Shown here: piece after piece, positions 1 to 10,372 of the stretch
Layout of the letters: every line of letters begins with the position of its first letter
Numbering within the stretch: the first letter of the stretch is position 1
Assembly (NCBI GenBank): GCA_021029095.1
Contig: JAJOHG010000004.1
Coordinates: 496,001 to 560,000 of the forward strand
Direction of reading: 5' to 3'
Origin: Phellopilus nigrolimitatus
Lineage: Eukaryota > Basidiomycota > Agaricomycetes > Hymenochaetales > Hymenochaetaceae
Length of the DNA: 64,000 bases
Program-made: the position numbers and the translations under genes
The notes under the pieces: model-generated
Told to the model about the DNA's origin: nothing
Seen by the model: only the letters and a program-made list of their open reading frames with translations
Database searches by the model: none

Positions 1-1835
1 GACACAGTATATGATTTTTTGTCTGCCTCCTGCCTCACCCGAAATTCTCCTGCAGCCACGAAGAGCCTATGATGCGCTCCATCCCAGTGGAATGGGGGCT
101 GTTTGGAATCGGACCATGGGATTATTCCACGAACTCGCAGAATATTTCTAACTTCTGGGTCAACGGAACTATTCGCGCGAAACCGTATGAGAACATCTTT
201 ACTGTGGGCATGCGAGGAGACGGCGATTGTGAGTTAACTCACCGATCGTTCTTGGATTTCCTCACACGTTATATCTAGTGTCCTTGCCGGAAGGGTCGAA
301 CATTGCTGTCCTGGAAAAGGTTATTTCAGATCAACGTCAGATATTAATGGAGGTCTACAACGAGACGGACGTCACAAATATCCCGCAAATGTGGGCTCTG
401 TGTGAGTCTGACGACAGTTTCATTGGTCCTATCTAATTACAACATCCCTCCTTCTTTTCAACATTCTAGATAAAGAGGTGCTGGGCTATTATTATGATGG
501 CTTGCAACCTCCCGATGATGTTACCCTACTCTGGTCTGACGACAAGTAAGAAGAATCCCGCATTTATTCATTTGAATATTACTCACTGTTGTTTCAGCTG
601 GGGAAACATGATACGCTTACCCGTTCCGAGCGAATTCAACAGAACTGGGGGAGCGGGTGTCTATTACCATGTAAGCTCTTTTTCTCCCCCTCCTACGGGC
701 GCTTCTTGAACATGCTTTCTGACCGTTGTCTCAGTACGACTATGTGAGTGGAGCATCGCGCAGACATTAAAGACGGATCATTAAATGTAGAATAGGTTGG
801 AGATCCGAGGGATTACAAATGGATTACAGTGCGTCGCGTATACTCGGTTTGCTTCATTCGCTGACGAAAAACAATAGAGCTCACAGATGTCGAAGGTCTG
901 CAGAAACGAGTTTCTATTCATTTATTTTATTAAAATGCACCGTATTATTTTCCATCAGACATTTGAACAGCTTTCATTTGCCATCGATCGTCAGGCGACC
1001 CGAATCTGGATCTTGAACGTCGGTGACTTGAAGCCATACGAGCTGAACACAGAGTTCTTCCTTGCTTACGGCTGGAACTCTTCACGATGGTCGTTCGATA
1101 ACCTGGACACCTTCGTCTCACAATGGGCGCAGCGAGAATTCGACTTGCCAGTAGATACAGCGAACGAAGTGGCGAATATCATGACGAACCTCACAACAGG
1201 CGGAAGCCCGAGCTGCTGAACGGAACGACATTTAGTCTGACCGACTACAGAGAGTAAGTTTTATTTGTTTCTAATCTCCCGGATTATCGATTTATCGTTG
1301 CATCTTAAGGGCCGAAAATGTCGTTACTGCATGGGACGCACTTGTCAATGCGTCCACGAAAATCTACAATAGTCTTTCATCAGATTTCCAGCCCGCCTTC
1401 TTCGAGACAGTTCAACATCCCATTCTTGCAAGCTCGACGCTCACGAAGATGTGGGTCTCTCAGGGAATAAACGACCTGCGGGTATCCCAGGCCCGTCTCA
1501 GTGCCAATGATTTCGCAGATCAGGTCGAGGAGCTGTTCGAGCAGGACTACGAGCTTGAAACGGAATATCACCAACTTCTAGATGGAAAATGGGATCAGTG
1601 CGTATCGAGTTGCAATTCGAGGGACACCGACTAACGTTGTGCAGTATGATGGATCAAACTCATGTCCAGTACTTTTATTGGCAGCAACCGATGGCTGACA
1701 CGTGCGTTTCCACATGACACGAATTAATTTCGTGTTCTTATTTCACTCTAGAATGCCGCCTATATCCCGACTGCAATCCAAAAAGCAGGCTTTACCAGGC
1801 GCTATGCGTATCTCACCCGAAGGCACGAAAGGAAC

Positions 1836-1840
1836 TTGGT
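1836..1840. repeat. Target-site duplication, left copy (TTGGT)
   Basis: TTGGT directly precedes the TG of the left LTR, and the same five bases follow the right LTR at 7380-7384. The last two bases (GT) are the intron donor of the interrupted GH115 gene. Confidence 0.95.
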
Positions 1841-2053
1841 TGTAACCTCCCGGCTACAATTTGTCATGCAATTTGTCATGAATTCCTTTTTCGTCTCGTA
1901 GATATATGCGCGCCCACCGTAATTCGAGCTTCGTCTTCTCTCACTCGAATTACAGGTACGCGCAAACACTGTATTTAATTGGTCTTCTCTCACTCGAATT
2001 ACAGAGATTTCTCCTGTCTGTTTTTAGTGTTCACGCCTCGCGGCGTGCTTCCA
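1841..2053 (+). repeat. Left LTR, 213 bp
   Basis: It begins TGTAACCTCCCGGC and ends GTGCTTCCA, and matches 7167-7379 throughout. Within the LTR a 22-base motif, from TCTTCTCTCACTCG to ATTACAG, occurs twice about 50 bp apart, and ATTTGTCATG is repeated near the start. Confidence 0.96.
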
Positions 2054-2332
2054 CTTTTTTTTTGACATCGAGATCCTCCGTGTACCGCGTGCCACCGACG
2101 GCTGCCACCGTTGGTTGCAGCGTTTCGAGTCCCGGACTGACAAGCGTCGTCTGGACTGTCTAGCACCACTGCAAGTGACCTAGACCCCCTAAAGAACTGT
2201 TCTTCACGCGTGCCACCGCGTATTCGCTGTCGAAGCCTTTCGTCAGCATCGGCAAATCTTCTGCCACCCGCCAGCAGTGCCCCAGGGAAGTCGCCACTAC
2301 TTCCGGTCACCCCGTCTCGTCTCTCGTCTGCC

Positions 2333-5300
2333 ATGACCACCTCTGCTACCCGTGCGCACGCTGCGCTCGTCCACCCTAAAATGTCCCAGATCCCCATCGT
2401 GTCGGAGGGCTCTTGGACTGTCCAGCTCTTCTCCGATTGGAAGAGCGCCTGCGAAGACTACCGCATCGCCGCCAGCATCGACGACGACGAAGAGCTCATC
2501 CGCCGCGTCGCGCGTGGTCTCAAAGGCCGGGCTATTCGCAACTGGTACACGCCACAAGCCGCCGCCATCCAAGCGCTGGACTTCGACGCCTTCTCGTTGC
2601 TCCTCCGCCCAATTGTCCTTGAGTACGGGTGGGAGTCCCGCACCAAGGCTGAGATTCTCGCGCTCCGCCAACATGGCCGCAAGGCTAATGAATTCTACTA
2701 CGAGATCCTAGAGAAAAACGACGCCTTGCTTGGCACCACTTACGTTTTCGACAACCGCGCCATCCGTGACCTGATGGAAGCGCATTGCGACGACGACGTC
2801 CGCAGAGAACTGGAGGTCCCGACGGTCCATGGTATTGTCGGTTTCGACAATTGGCTCCTCGCCGCCTTCCAGGTGGACGAGACTGTTCGCCGACACCGTG
2901 ACTCGCTCAGCTCCGCCCTCCGTGCGCAGACAAAGCGTGCCACAGCAACAGCAACAGCTACACGCCCAGCTCTCGCGCCGCTCTCTACTACTGCAAACAC
3001 GCCGGCCCCCGCTCGTGCCCGAGCTGTCGGCCAAGTTCGCCCCGCGGATTTCGGCTTGACACTGCGCGAAGGCGCCATTCTAGCTCGCCACCTAGGCTGC
3101 TACAACTGCCGGCACTACTACACAAACCACCGCGCAACGTCCTGCACGCTCCCGACGTCCTACCACAACAAGAACACGCTCTCGGACGTGGAAGGTGATC
3201 GGAAGCGCCCGCCCAACGTCCCTGTGCCACCGCCCCTGCGGCTCAAGACAGAAACGGTAGCCGCGGTGCGCGTGTCACCATCGCCCTCGCCATCGCCTTC
3301 CACACCGCACCCTCAGCTACCCTCGTATGCGCTCTCCGAGTTTGCGAACCTCGCCATTGATGAGCCGGGTGTTCAAACTCCGGGAGCGGCTACCGTGGCG
3401 GCGATTGGCGTCGAAATGCCACCGTCTCAAGTTTACGAAGTGCCTTCTGAGTCAGACGATTCAGAGTACGTCTCTCCTTTTCAGACCCCCCACATTACAT
3501 GGGATTGTCTTTTCGATGGTGACGAGGCACCAGTCCCTGTCTCTGCCCTCATTGACAATGGTTCTTCCTTAGTTCTGATTGACGCAACTCTCGTCGACCG
3601 TCTAAAGCTCCGCCGCCGTCGTCTCCCCGAGCCAAAACACGTAGCGCTCGCGATGGGAAATACGGACAGTGGGGCGAAATTGACCGAATATGTACACATA
3701 AAGCCTTTTTCTTCTGACTACAAGTTCGTCTCGCGTACCATTCGCGCCATTGTCGCTCCGTCACTCTGTGCTCCCTTAATTCTCGGCGGACCCTTCCTCG
3801 CCGCAAATGCAATAGTTCTTGACCATGAACTCCGCTCTGCTTTTGCTAAGCACGCGTCGTACGACCTCCTGCGTCCGACGCTTAATCTTGCACGACCTCT
3901 ACAGCCGTCCAAGATCCTCTCTCCCCGTGAACGTGCCATGCGCGTACTAAAAGAACAGTCCGCTAATAAAAAACGCGTCCTAGCTGAGCTCTCCGCGACA
4001 TCGCAAGAGCTTCGGACCGGACTAGACAACGCGCACACGTCCAGGTGGCAGCCTGATGTCGTCGCGTTGATCCGTGATCGGATCACCGTTGCGGCCTTCC
4101 AGCAGCGACTCACGGAAGAAGAAGACAAAATTCGGAAAGAGTACTTACGCCTCTTTCCGAACGACATTCCACACGTTGATGACCTTCCGAATGATGTCTA
4201 TCACGAGTTCACCCTGAAGGATGCCGAGAAGCGTATTCGCGCGCGACAATACTCATCCCCGAGAAAGTACCGCGAGGCATGGGGCGCGCTCCTTAAGCAG
4301 CACCTTGATGCCGGTCGGCTGCGTCCGTCCAGCAGCAAGCACGCTTCGCCGGCCTTCCTTCTGGCCAAGGCCGACCCATTAGCCCTCCCGCGCATGCTTT
4401 GCGATTTCCGCGAGCTAAACGCAAATACGGAACCCGACAGCTACCCGCTCCCGCGCGTTGACAACATTCTCGCGGATTGTGTGCGGGGTAAGATCTGGGG
4501 TAAGATCGACATGACGAACGCGTTTTTCCAAACGAAGGTTCGCCCCGATCAGATCCCACTCACTGCCATTAATACCCCGCAGGGTCTGTATGAATGGACT
4601 GTCATGCCCATGGGTTGCCGTAACGCCCCGGCAACTCACCAACGCCGCATGGAAAAGGCCTTAGCGGGCCTGATCGGTAAGATCTGCCACTGCTATCTAG
4701 ATGACATAATTATCTGGTCAGATAGCGTGGACGATCACATCAAGAACGTCCGCACCGTCCTCAACGCGCTCGCTCAAGCTAAACTGTACTGCTCCGCCAA
4801 AAAGACTAAACTCTTCTGCTCCTCCCTCGATTTCCTCGGGCATCGGATCTCCCAAGACGGTATTCAGGCCGATCCGAAGAAAACAGAAAAAATCGCCGCC
4901 TGGCCGCAACCTCGCTCTGCTTCCGATGTTCGCTCCTTCCTTGGCTTGGTACGATATATCGCCCCTTTTCTCCCCCATCTCGCAGACTATACCGCCGTAC
5001 TCAACGCTCTCACCACCAAAACCGCCGAAAAAGAATTTCCCCCCTGGACGCCAGCTTCGCAAAACGCCTTCGAAAACATCAAGCAACTCGTCCTCTCCGC
5101 CAAAAGCTTAACGACTATCGACCACAAGAACCCCGGCGACAACAAAATTTTCCTTCACACGGACGCCAGCGACAGGCGTACTGGCGCCGTACTCTCCTTT
5201 GGCCCCTCACCCGACATCGCGCGCCCTGTAGGTTTCGACTCGACACCCCTGCGAGGCCCGGAACTCAATTACCCCGTGCACGAAAAGGAGCTCCTCGCGA

Positions 5301-7063
5301 TCGTCAAAGCGCTCAAGAAATTCCGTTCTGACTTACTAGGGACCACCTTCACGGTCTACACCGACCACAAAACCCTAGAGCACTTCCTCACCCAAAAGGA
5401 TCTGTCCCGCCGTCAAGCACGATGGCAGGAGTTCCTTGCTCAGTACGTATTTGAGATTCGCTACATCCCTGGGGAACTAAACGTCGTCGCCGACGGCCTG
5501 TCGCGCTTTCCTGACGAGGAAAGCGTGGACCCTCCAGAGACCCGACCAGCAGCGCCTGATTTTTCGGCGGCTGTTCTCTCGATCTCTTCAGATGCTGAGC
5601 TCCTCCAAAAGATTCGCTCGGGCTACCCTGACGACGCATTCTCTGCCCACCTCCTTGCAAATCCCACCTCCTCGCTTGGAATTCGTATCGAGAACGGACT
5701 CCTCTTTCTCGGTGACCGCCTTGTTGTTCCTCGCACCAGCGAGCTTCGCGAAATTCTTTTCCGGCTAGCTCACGACTCCCTCGGACACTACGGCTCTGAG
5801 AAAACCTACGCTACGCTGCGCTCCTCGTTCTACTGGCCAAATATGCGTGCTGACCTCGAAAAATCCTACATACCGCAATGCGACTCCTGCCAACGCAACA
5901 AATCCTCCACCAAGCGCCCTGCTGGCCCTCTTCATCCCATTGCCATCGCGCAAGAACGCGGTGATAATATATTCATTGACTTTGTCGGCCCATTACCCCC
6001 CGACCGCGGCTATAACTACCTCTGCACTATCACTGACCAGCTCGGCGCAGATGTGCGTCTCATCCCATGCAACTCGGACGTCAACGCTGAGTCTTTCGCT
6101 CGTCTCTTCTTCGACCACTGGTACTGCGAGAACGGACTCCCGCTCAACATATACAGCGACCGCGACCATCTCTTTCTTTCTCGCTTCTGGAAGTCGCTCC
6201 ACCGTCTCTCGGGCATCAAACTCAAGATGAGCACCTCCTACCATCCGCAAACTGACGGTCTCAGTGAACGCACCAACAAAACTGTTATTCAAGCGCTTCG
6301 TTTCTACGTTTCCCGGCAACAAACTGGCTGGGTCGACGCTCTGCCCCGCGTGCGCTTCGAGCTAATGAGTACTGTCAACGCGTCCACAGGTTTCACCCCG
6401 TTTCAGCTCCGCATGGGACGTGCTCCCCGCATCATCCCTCCCCTCGTCGCGTTAGAGACTCCTCCTGACGAATTACCGGAGGACACGCGGGCTCGCGAAC
6501 TCTTCCAACGCCTCGCTCTTGACTGCGCAGAAGCGCGCGACGCTCTTGTTCTAGCTAAGGTCTCTCAAGCCAGACAAGCCGACAAAACGCGTTCCCCCGA
6601 GGACCAGTACAAGGTCAACGACTATGTCATGCTCTCCACACTCCACCGCCGGCGCAACTACATGCAACATGGTGACGGACGCGTCGCCAAGTTCATGCCC
6701 CGCTGGGACGGCAAATACCGCATAACACGCGCCTTCCCGGAGCGCTCTGTCTACCAACTCGAATTCCCTAACGCGCGGAACAAATGTGTTTCATTTCATG
6801 CTTCCCAACTCAAACGGTACAATGAAAACGACTCCTCCTTATACCCCTCTCGCGCACTGTCACGTCCTCCACCCGTCCTCACACCCGAGGGCTTCGAAGA
6901 ATTCGAGGTCGAGCAGATTCTCGACCAACGTCGGCGCGGTCGCGGGTTCCAGTATCTTGTCCGCTGGCGCGGCGAAGGTCCCGAAGGCGACCTCTGGGTA
7001 CCCGGCCGCGAGCTAGATGACTGCGAGGCCTTGGACATTTGGCTTGGCCACCTGCGTTCTTAA
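2333..7063 (+). CDS. Gag-Pol polyprotein of chromovirus, single frame
   Basis: The open frame has no internal stop. The first in-frame ATG is at 2333, giving about 1,576 residues. In order: a Gag region (SDWKSACEDYRI..., with GLKGRAIRNWY); a zinc knuckle of spacing CX2CX6HX4C (LGCYNCRHYYTNHRATSC); an aspartic protease with DNG rather than DTG/DSG (VSALIDNGSS); reverse transcriptase with YLDD (CHCYLDDIIIWSD); RNase H (FLHTDASDRRTGAV); an integrase with an H2C2 finger (HDSLGHYG...CDSCQRNK) and DDE residues in IDFVGP, IYSDRD and GLSERTNK; and a C-terminal chromodomain (FEVEQILDQRRRG, YLVRWRGEGPEGDLWVP). The chromodomain places it among chromoviruses, which it may help direct to chromatin. All key residues are present, so the protein could be functional. 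Confidence 0.95.
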   Translation: MTTSATRAHAALVHPKMSQIPIVSEGSWTVQLFSDWKSACEDYRIAASIDDDEELIRRVARGLKGRAIRNWYTPQAAAIQALDFDAFSLLLRPIVLEYGWESRTKAEILALRQHGRKANEFYYEILEKNDALLGTTYVFDNRAIRDLMEAHCDDDVRRELEVPTVHGIVGFDNWLLAAFQVDETVRRHRDSLSSALRAQTKRATATATATRPALAPLSTTANTPAPARARAVGQVRPADFGLTLREGAILARHLGCYNCRHYYTNHRATSCTLPTSYHNKNTLSDVEGDRKRPPNVPVPPPLRLKTETVAAVRVSPSPSPSPSTPHPQLPSYALSEFANLAIDEPGVQTPGAATVAAIGVEMPPSQVYEVPSESDDSEYVSPFQTPHITWDCLFDGDEAPVPVSALIDNGSSLVLIDATLVDRLKLRRRRLPEPKHVALAMGNTDSGAKLTEYVHIKPFSSDYKFVSRTIRAIVAPSLCAPLILGGPFLAANAIVLDHELRSAFAKHASYDLLRPTLNLARPLQPSKILSPRERAMRVLKEQSANKKRVLAELSATSQELRTGLDNAHTSRWQPDVVALIRDRITVAAFQQRLTEEEDKIRKEYLRLFPNDIPHVDDLPNDVYHEFTLKDAEKRIRARQYSSPRKYREAWGALLKQHLDAGRLRPSSSKHASPAFLLAKADPLALPRMLCDFRELNANTEPDSYPLPRVDNILADCVRGKIWGKIDMTNAFFQTKVRPDQIPLTAINTPQGLYEWTVMPMGCRNAPATHQRRMEKALAGLIGKICHCYLDDIIIWSDSVDDHIKNVRTVLNALAQAKLYCSAKKTKLFCSSLDFLGHRISQDGIQADPKKTEKIAAWPQPRSASDVRSFLGLVRYIAPFLPHLADYTAVLNALTTKTAEKEFPPWTPASQNAFENIKQLVLSAKSLTTIDHKNPGDNKIFLHTDASDRRTGAVLSFGPSPDIARPVGFDSTPLRGPELNYPVHEKELLAIVKALKKFRSDLLGTTFTVYTDHKTLEHFLTQKDLSRRQARWQEFLAQYVFEIRYIPGELNVVADGLSRFPDEESVDPPETRPAAPDFSAAVLSISSDAELLQKIRSGYPDDAFSAHLLANPTSSLGIRIENGLLFLGDRLVVPRTSELREILFRLAHDSLGHYGSEKTYATLRSSFYWPNMRADLEKSYIPQCDSCQRNKSSTKRPAGPLHPIAIAQERGDNIFIDFVGPLPPDRGYNYLCTITDQLGADVRLIPCNSDVNAESFARLFFDHWYCENGLPLNIYSDRDHLFLSRFWKSLHRLSGIKLKMSTSYHPQTDGLSERTNKTVIQALRFYVSRQQTGWVDALPRVRFELMSTVNASTGFTPFQLRMGRAPRIIPPLVALETPPDELPEDTRARELFQRLALDCAEARDALVLAKVSQARQADKTRSPEDQYKVNDYVMLSTLHRRRNYMQHGDGRVAKFMPRWDGKYRITRAFPERSVYQLEFPNARNKCVSFHASQLKRYNENDSSLYPSRALSRPPPVLTPEGFEEFEVEQILDQRRRGRGFQYLVRWRGEGPEGDLWVPGRELDDCEALDIWLGHLRS

Positions 7064-7150
7064 CACGGTCTCTCTTCCTTAACTACGGACTCTCTACTTC
7101 CCTGCCTTCAAATCCAGTAGATGACTTCCCTTCCCCTCCATTCCTTTCTT

Positions 7151-7166
7151 TCACAGTGGGGAGGAG
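7151..7166 (+). other. Polypurine tract (plus-strand primer) of the retrotransposon
   Basis: CAGTGGGGAGGAG lies directly against the TG of the right LTR. This is the expected place and composition for the polypurine tract that primes plus-strand DNA synthesis. Confidence 0.8.
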
Positions 7167-7379
7167 TGTAACCTCCCGGCTACAATTTGTCATGCAATTT
7201 GTCATGAATTCCTTTTTCGTCTCGTAGATATATGCGCGCCCACCGTAATTCGAGCTTCGTCTTCTCTCACTCGAATTACAGGTACGCGCAAACACTGTAT
7301 TTAATTGGTCTTCTCTCACTCGAATTACAGAGATTTCTCCTGTCTGTTTTTAGTGTTCACGCCTCGCGGCGTGCTTCCA
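7167..7379 (+). repeat. Right LTR, 213 bp
   Basis: Identical by eye to the left LTR at 1841-2053. It is immediately preceded by a polypurine tract and followed by the target-site duplication TTGGT. Confidence 0.96.
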
Positions 7380-7384
7380 TTGGT
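7380..7384. repeat. Target-site duplication, right copy (TTGGT)
   Basis: TTGGT directly follows the CA end of the right LTR. It continues into the original intron (GTGTGCACAAATC...), whose acceptor TTTCTAG ends at 7436. Confidence 0.95.
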
Positions 7385-8720
7385 GTGCACAAATCACTTA
7401 AATCCCTTTTAATCTCCTTCTGATTAATATTTCTAGGCCGGGAGACAACCCTAACCAATGTGCTGCAGGGTACAGCTGCCCGCCGCCGACCATCACGCTC
7501 GACTCCTTTGTCCCACTAAACTCGCGTTACATAGACATCGGTGCCGGTGGTCCATCTCCGTTCACATTCACAGCAACCTCGAATGTTTCATGGCTGATAC
7601 TCACGCCTAGCCAAGGCTCTGTTTCACCTTCCAATCCAGAAGTACGTGTCGAGGCAACTGTCGATTGGAGTCAGGTGACGGGCGCGCAAGCTGCGCAGAT
7701 AAACTTCAACGCGACCGTCCAAGACCAGCCACCCATGAGCTCGCCTGCTTACTTCGTGGCAAATCACACGGTAGCGCCGAGTGGATTTGAAGGTCCTGAT
7801 TTTTCAATTCTGGATGAAACAGTTTATTAAGCAATAGAAGACAGGTTTCGTAGAAGGTGATGGCGGAATTTCTATCGAAGCGCCCCACGCGTCGAGGAAC
7901 ACGAGTGTATCTGGTATTACCTGGGTCGAGCTGCCGGGCTATGGCAAGACTCTGTCAGGAGTGACCCCATGGCCGCGGACCGGAAACGACTTCAACAACT
8001 TCACAGCTGGTTCAGGTCCTAGCATGTAAGTGCAAACTGTGATGGTAATATCCTTATATTGTGATGAATCTCATATCGCTCTTTTCAGCGAATACGACTT
8101 CCTCAATTTCAATACTATCAACGATACAGGAAACGTCTCAGTCACAGTACTCGTCTCGCCTTCGCTGAACAGCATGGGCCCGGACAGGCCGATCAAAATC
8201 GCTGTTCAAATGGACAGTCAGGCGCCTCAAACGGTCGCCTTTATCCCCCCATCTGCACCAGGTACGCTTCCGGCGCAATGGGATGGAGATGACGGGTTTG
8301 TAGCGAACGCGATCGTAAGTGTGATCACGAACTGGACGGCGTCGCCTGGGGCGCATACCTTGAAGGTTAGTGTAGAAGACAGTGCGTCTTGGATGAAACT
8401 CAATAGATTCGCTATAGCTTTGGATGGTCGAGCCCGCCGTTGTTGTCCAAAAAATTGTGATAGGTGAGTTGTATCGAGTTTGACCGGGAAATCTAATATA
8501 AATATTTAAATTCGTTAGACACCGGAGGAGTCCGTCCGAGCTACCTGGGTCCACCGGAAAGCATCCGTCTCTGAGTCTTTAGGCGAAAGAGTCACGAAAA
8601 GTGCCTATGACAAGAGGTCATGTTTAAGACTTTAGTGTAATATTCTTACGCACAGTTGTTTCAGAATATGAATTATTATAAAAGTCGCAAGAATTGATAC
8701 GTCCACCGATCAATTTCAAG

Positions 8721-9350
8721 CTAAATCTGTGCCTGCGATCTTTTAATCTTCATGTACACCTTCGTCCAGTCTCGACAATTGTTATGCGTGATAAAGGGCT
8801 GCACCGACTTCTCTCCGTACTCGCTCCGTACCTGCTCGAGCTAGGTATCCGAACGGCACTGTATCGTCTGCCTGATGCAGTCCAGGCAAAAATGCGCCTC
8901 GGCCAACGTAGGTTTCTCCCTGTTCGCCTTCCTTTGCAGGACGTTCTGCCGAATGGTGTCGAGGCACTCCGGAGCGTAGAACATGGCGAGGCGATAAGGG
9001 CGCCTGATGGAGTCCACACCGAGTGTGATATAACCGTCCGCGAGGGAATCACAGCGCTCCATTGTGCAGCAACCTCGGGCGAGCCGAGTTGGAAGCTAAT
9101 CGAGACCTCCATGGTGACGGCGACCGGAGAGATTTCCCACTTCACGGGGAGCTGTTTTCATGAGCTAGTGCGAGTCGGATAAAAGTTTCCGGCAGATGCT
9201 GGCTAAAGCTTTCTCTCTCTTTCTTTCTCTCTTTCTTGGGCGCCACGAGACGAATGGTAGTAAGAGCGATTATGTAGATAGGCAGGAGGACGCCGAGCAC
9301 GTAAAAGGTGACAATGACAACGGCCAGCAATAGCTTGACGTTATCCGGCT
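8721..9350 (-). pseudogene. Decayed UstYa-like (DUF3328) protein gene
   Basis: UstYa-family proteins are membrane-anchored oxidases or cyclases of fungal ribosomal-peptide and other secondary pathways, defined by two HxxHC motifs. On the minus strand a membrane segment (DNVKLLLAVVIVTFYVLGVL) is followed by EVSISFQLGSPEVAAQW, then in another frame by GYITLGVDSIRRPYRLAMFY, ECLDTIRQN, HFCLDCIRQTIQCRSDT and, after an in-frame TAG, LEQVRSEYG...NNCRDWTKVY. This order matches the family, including the NCRDW-type C-terminus. Defects: a frame change near 9025-9035, a TAG where the family has DT(T/S)LE, loss of the first motif's histidines (FYAPEC) and no clear start codon. I call it a pseudogene. A purine-rich simple repeat lies at about 9200-9240. 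Confidence 0.6.
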
Positions 9351-10372
9351 GCTGTGCGTAACTGGGAAGCGCCTTTCACAGTGGTTTCATAGTGGACAAT
9401 GTAGATTAGTAAGAGGGATCAAGACATGAGTGAGAACTGCTTTCAATTGTATTGCCTAATTTAGTAACCATACTTGCGCGTGTGTCGCTGTCGCAGAGGG
9501 ACGCGGAGCTAAATCACACGGCGATCTTCCTCGGAAGGAGAGGTCGTAGCCCTTCGGACTTCCCCTACGACGACGATAATGATGTAATTAAACACGACAA
9601 GCTCCTTGCTGCCCAGCATCCTTTTTCTTCTCATTCTGTCCCTCGTCAATCTTGTGTTGATAGTCAAGAGACAGGGAATATTCAACGAACTGCGAAACGC
9701 AGAGACGTAGATATATTCCCTTAATTTCATAACGGTTCGCCTCACTAATTGCAAATGCAGGGCTATGTCTGAAGCGATTTCCCCGAGTTCCTGCTTCTCC
9801 ATGATCACATCCTCACGCTCGTAGACAGGATGTTTACAAACAACTCGGAAGACTTCCCCATCCATGCACCAAATGCTGAGGCAGCTGTATGCGCACCTCA
9901 GACTTGTTCTATCAGACTGAGGTGAGTTAACTCCATCTACCTCTAATTTATTTGCTATCTACCTGTAATTAGCCGGTTCTTTATTGTACCCAAAGGCCTC
10001 AGGCTGTCATTTCAACAATACGGAGCTCGTGGACACAACGCCGTGAACGCCTCCAACGCCTTGACAGACCCCGCGTTGTACTGTTCCTAAGTTCCGCCAG
10101 GATCCTCAAGTATAGTTACGGTTTTTCGCTATGTGAATTCCAACATTAAATAAATGCGGAAGCAATCAGAATTATGGGTGTTACAGTAAGGAAACATGAA
10201 ACATGAATGAGTGACCGATGTATCGAACTTAAGACGAGAGGAGAGGAATGAAATGAATGTGGGTACGATATACGGAAAGTGGAGAAAGAAAAGAGCGTGC
10301 CAGGCACATACATATATATACAGAGTAATCACGGAGAACGTCGATATCAAATCGTCCCCAAGATCATTAGTC
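9351..10372. other. Intergenic stretch with no convincing gene
   Basis: A 118-codon minus-strand frame (9509-9865) begins MDGEVFRVVCKHPVYERED. It has a possible hydrophobic stretch (VVFNYIIIVVVGEV) but no recognisable domain and no clear splice links. It could be a remnant of a neighbour of the UstYa-like gene. Around 9900-9975 there are short direct repeats (ATCTACCTCTAATT and ATCTACCTGTAATT). Confidence 0.4.

Larger units (their letters stand above)
1841..7379 (+). mobile_element. Ty3/Gypsy chromovirus LTR retrotransposon, apparently intact and recent
   Basis: The element is 5,539 bp. It has two 213-bp direct LTRs that read as identical base for base, the usual TG...CA LTR ends, a single uninterrupted gag-pol frame with a C-terminal chromodomain, a polypurine tract directly before the right LTR and a perfect 5-bp target duplication (TTGGT at 1836-1840 and 7380-7384). 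Identical LTRs mean little time has passed since insertion. No canonical primer-binding site starting TGG follows the left LTR; the internal region begins with a C and a run of T. Confidence 0.97.
1..8574 (+). pseudogene. GH115 alpha-glucuronidase gene, disrupted by an LTR retrotransposon and a frameshift; 5' end outside the window
   Basis: GH115 enzymes remove (methyl)glucuronic acid from xylan and are usually secreted. Exons start at base 56 after an acceptor CAG (HEEPMMRSIPVEWG, then TVGMRGDGD). Later exons give VGDPRDYKWIT, RIWILNVGDLKPYE, MMDQTHVQYFYWQQPM and MRISPEGTKGTW. Beyond the retrotransposon the frame resumes at 7437 with PGDNPNQCAAGYSCPPP, the C-terminal all-beta part follows, and the protein ends DTGGVRPSYLGPPESIRL with a stop at 8572-8574. 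Two defects are visible. The 5.5-kb element sits on the donor of the intron that began at 1839. Near 1196-1205 the frame after NIMTNLT does not continue into RRKPELLNGTTFSLTDYRE, as GH115 proteins do there, and no intron fits. I infer a pseudogene. Family assignment is firm from the motifs; the frameshift relies on the remembered family consensus. Confidence 0.88.

Noticed and set aside
2210..2332. Upstream part of the gag-pol frame
   Set aside because: The open frame extends upstream, but begins at a GTG; the first ATG at 2333 is the better start.
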